This document shows positions 4,669 through 5,220 of a DNA stretch of 5,220 bases, one piece after another (positions within the stretch are counted from its first letter, which is position 1; the number at the start of each line of letters is the position of its first letter). The stretch comes from JBFKPQ01 sp041628225 (GTDB lineage Bacteria > Actinomycetota > Acidimicrobiia > Spongiisociales > JAENVV01), in assembly GCA_041628225.1 (NCBI GenBank), contig JBFKPQ010000169.1, positions 1 to 5,220 of the forward strand, written 5' to 3'. Position numbers and translations under genes: made by a program. The notes under the pieces were generated by a model. The model was not told the origin of the DNA and did not search any database. It saw only the letters and a list, made by a program, of their open reading frames with translations.

Positions 4669-5220
4669 CTACCCTGCGACCGCCACCGGCCCGGGCCGCA
4701 ACACGACCGGCGTTGCGCCCGTTGCATCGACCACCGTCGACGCCTGGCCTCCTGGGCAGCGTCCGGCGAGGTAGACGGCAACGGCGTCGCCGAAAACCGC
4801 GCGGGCCGAAACGTCATCCTGGCACTCGTCGCCGCCGCTCAGATTGGCGGACGTGACCGCCAAGGGTCCCGCCGTCGCGAGCAGTTCCTGCGCCACGGGG
4901 TGATCGGGCACCCTGACTCCCACGGTGCCGGTCTGCGCGTTGCCAACCCAATCGGGCAGCACGACGAGCGGACGGGCCACCAACGTCAGCGCTCCTGGCC
5001 AATGTCGGTCGGCGAGCGCCACCGCCCAGCGCGGGAGATCGACCATCGACCGCGCCTGGTCGACCGATGCCACGAGGATCCCGACCGGCTTGCCCGCCGG
5101 TCGACCCTTCAGGTCGTACAACTCGGCGACCGCGTCGGGCAGCTGCGGATCGACGGCCAGTCCGTACACCGTGTCGGTGGGCATCCCGACGATGGTCCCG
5201 TCCGCAAGAGCAGCTACCGC
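4669..5220 (-). CDS. tsaC: L-threonylcarbamoyladenylate synthase (YrdC/Sua5 family), 5' end outside window
   Basis: The last 183 residues of a YrdC-domain enzyme that makes threonylcarbamoyl-AMP from threonine, bicarbonate and ATP, the first step of t6A37 modification of ANN-decoding tRNAs. The frame is open to the window edge. The upstream residues ALADGTIVGMPTDTVYGLA match the family's N-terminal strand, so the ATG at 5184 is an internal methionine. Visible motifs are PTDTVYGL, the substrate/ATP-binding KGRPAGKPVGILV (Lys-x-Arg...Lys-Pro), HWPGALTLV, GTVGVRVPDHP, TSANLSGG, STVVDAT and VLRPGPV near the end. The protein stops after the YrdC domain, so it is the short TsaC type without the extra C-terminal Sua5 domain. 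Alternative names are Sua5, YrdC and YwlC. It ends in TAG 10 nt before the sirtuin start, indicating an operon. Confidence 0.93.
   Translation of the reverse strand, partial: AVAALADGTIVGMPTDTVYGLAVDPQLPDAVAELYDLKGRPAGKPVGILVASVDQARSMVDLPRWAVALADRHWPGALTLVARPLVVLPDWVGNAQTGTVGVRVPDHPVAQELLATAGPLAVTSANLSGGDECQDDVSARAVFGDAVAVYLAGRCPGGQASTVVDATGATPVVLRPGPVAVAG

Overview
The window is GC-rich and gene-dense, with actinobacterial-style GTG/ATG starts, short gaps and TGA-heavy stops. The predicted lipoprotein has a long Thr/Pro/Ser linker after its lipobox, a style common in Acidimicrobiia-like actinobacteria, so a high-GC actinobacterium, possibly Acidimicrobiia, is my best guess. The assignment is inference, because no rRNA or marker gene is present to settle it.

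Layout. Plus strand, 2-1604: the C-terminal end of a HemY/HemG-type porphyrinogen oxidase overlaps by 8 nt the start of a 12-TM MFS exporter of the DHA1/tetracycline-efflux type. Minus strand, 5220 down to 1607: a 5'-truncated L-threonylcarbamoyladenylate synthase (t6A tRNA modification), a sirtuin, and a class II aldolase/adducin-fold protein lie 10 and 17 nt apart and look like one transcript. After a 55-nt gap come a secreted SH3b lipoprotein and, 40 nt further on, an organomercurial-lyase (MerB)-like gene. The two strands converge at 1601-1610, where both stop codons sit inside one 10-bp palindrome.

Main discovery. The MerB-like gene (1607-2260, minus) is interrupted by one in-frame TGA at 1829-1831. 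Family similarity continues without a frame change on both sides of it. In an ungapped comparison with the plasmid R831b MerB sequence as I recall it, the TGA falls on the second catalytic cysteine (Cys159). Starting 13 nt after the TGA is a perfect 6-bp hairpin (1800-1815) with a GGUC apical loop. That is the spacing and loop expected of a bacterial SECIS element and is very close to that of E. coli fdhF. Three neighbouring genes use TGA as an ordinary stop, so a genome-wide recoding to Trp is not the explanation. I therefore call a 217-aa selenocysteine-containing MerB homologue, which standard gene callers would split into two fragments of 143 and about 62 aa.

The other genes are ordinary housekeeping or accessory genes. 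No mercury-resistance genes (merA, merR, merT, merP) and no Sec machinery (selA, selB, selC, selD) are visible in the window, so the substrate of the MerB homologue and the host's ability to decode Sec must be checked elsewhere in the genome.
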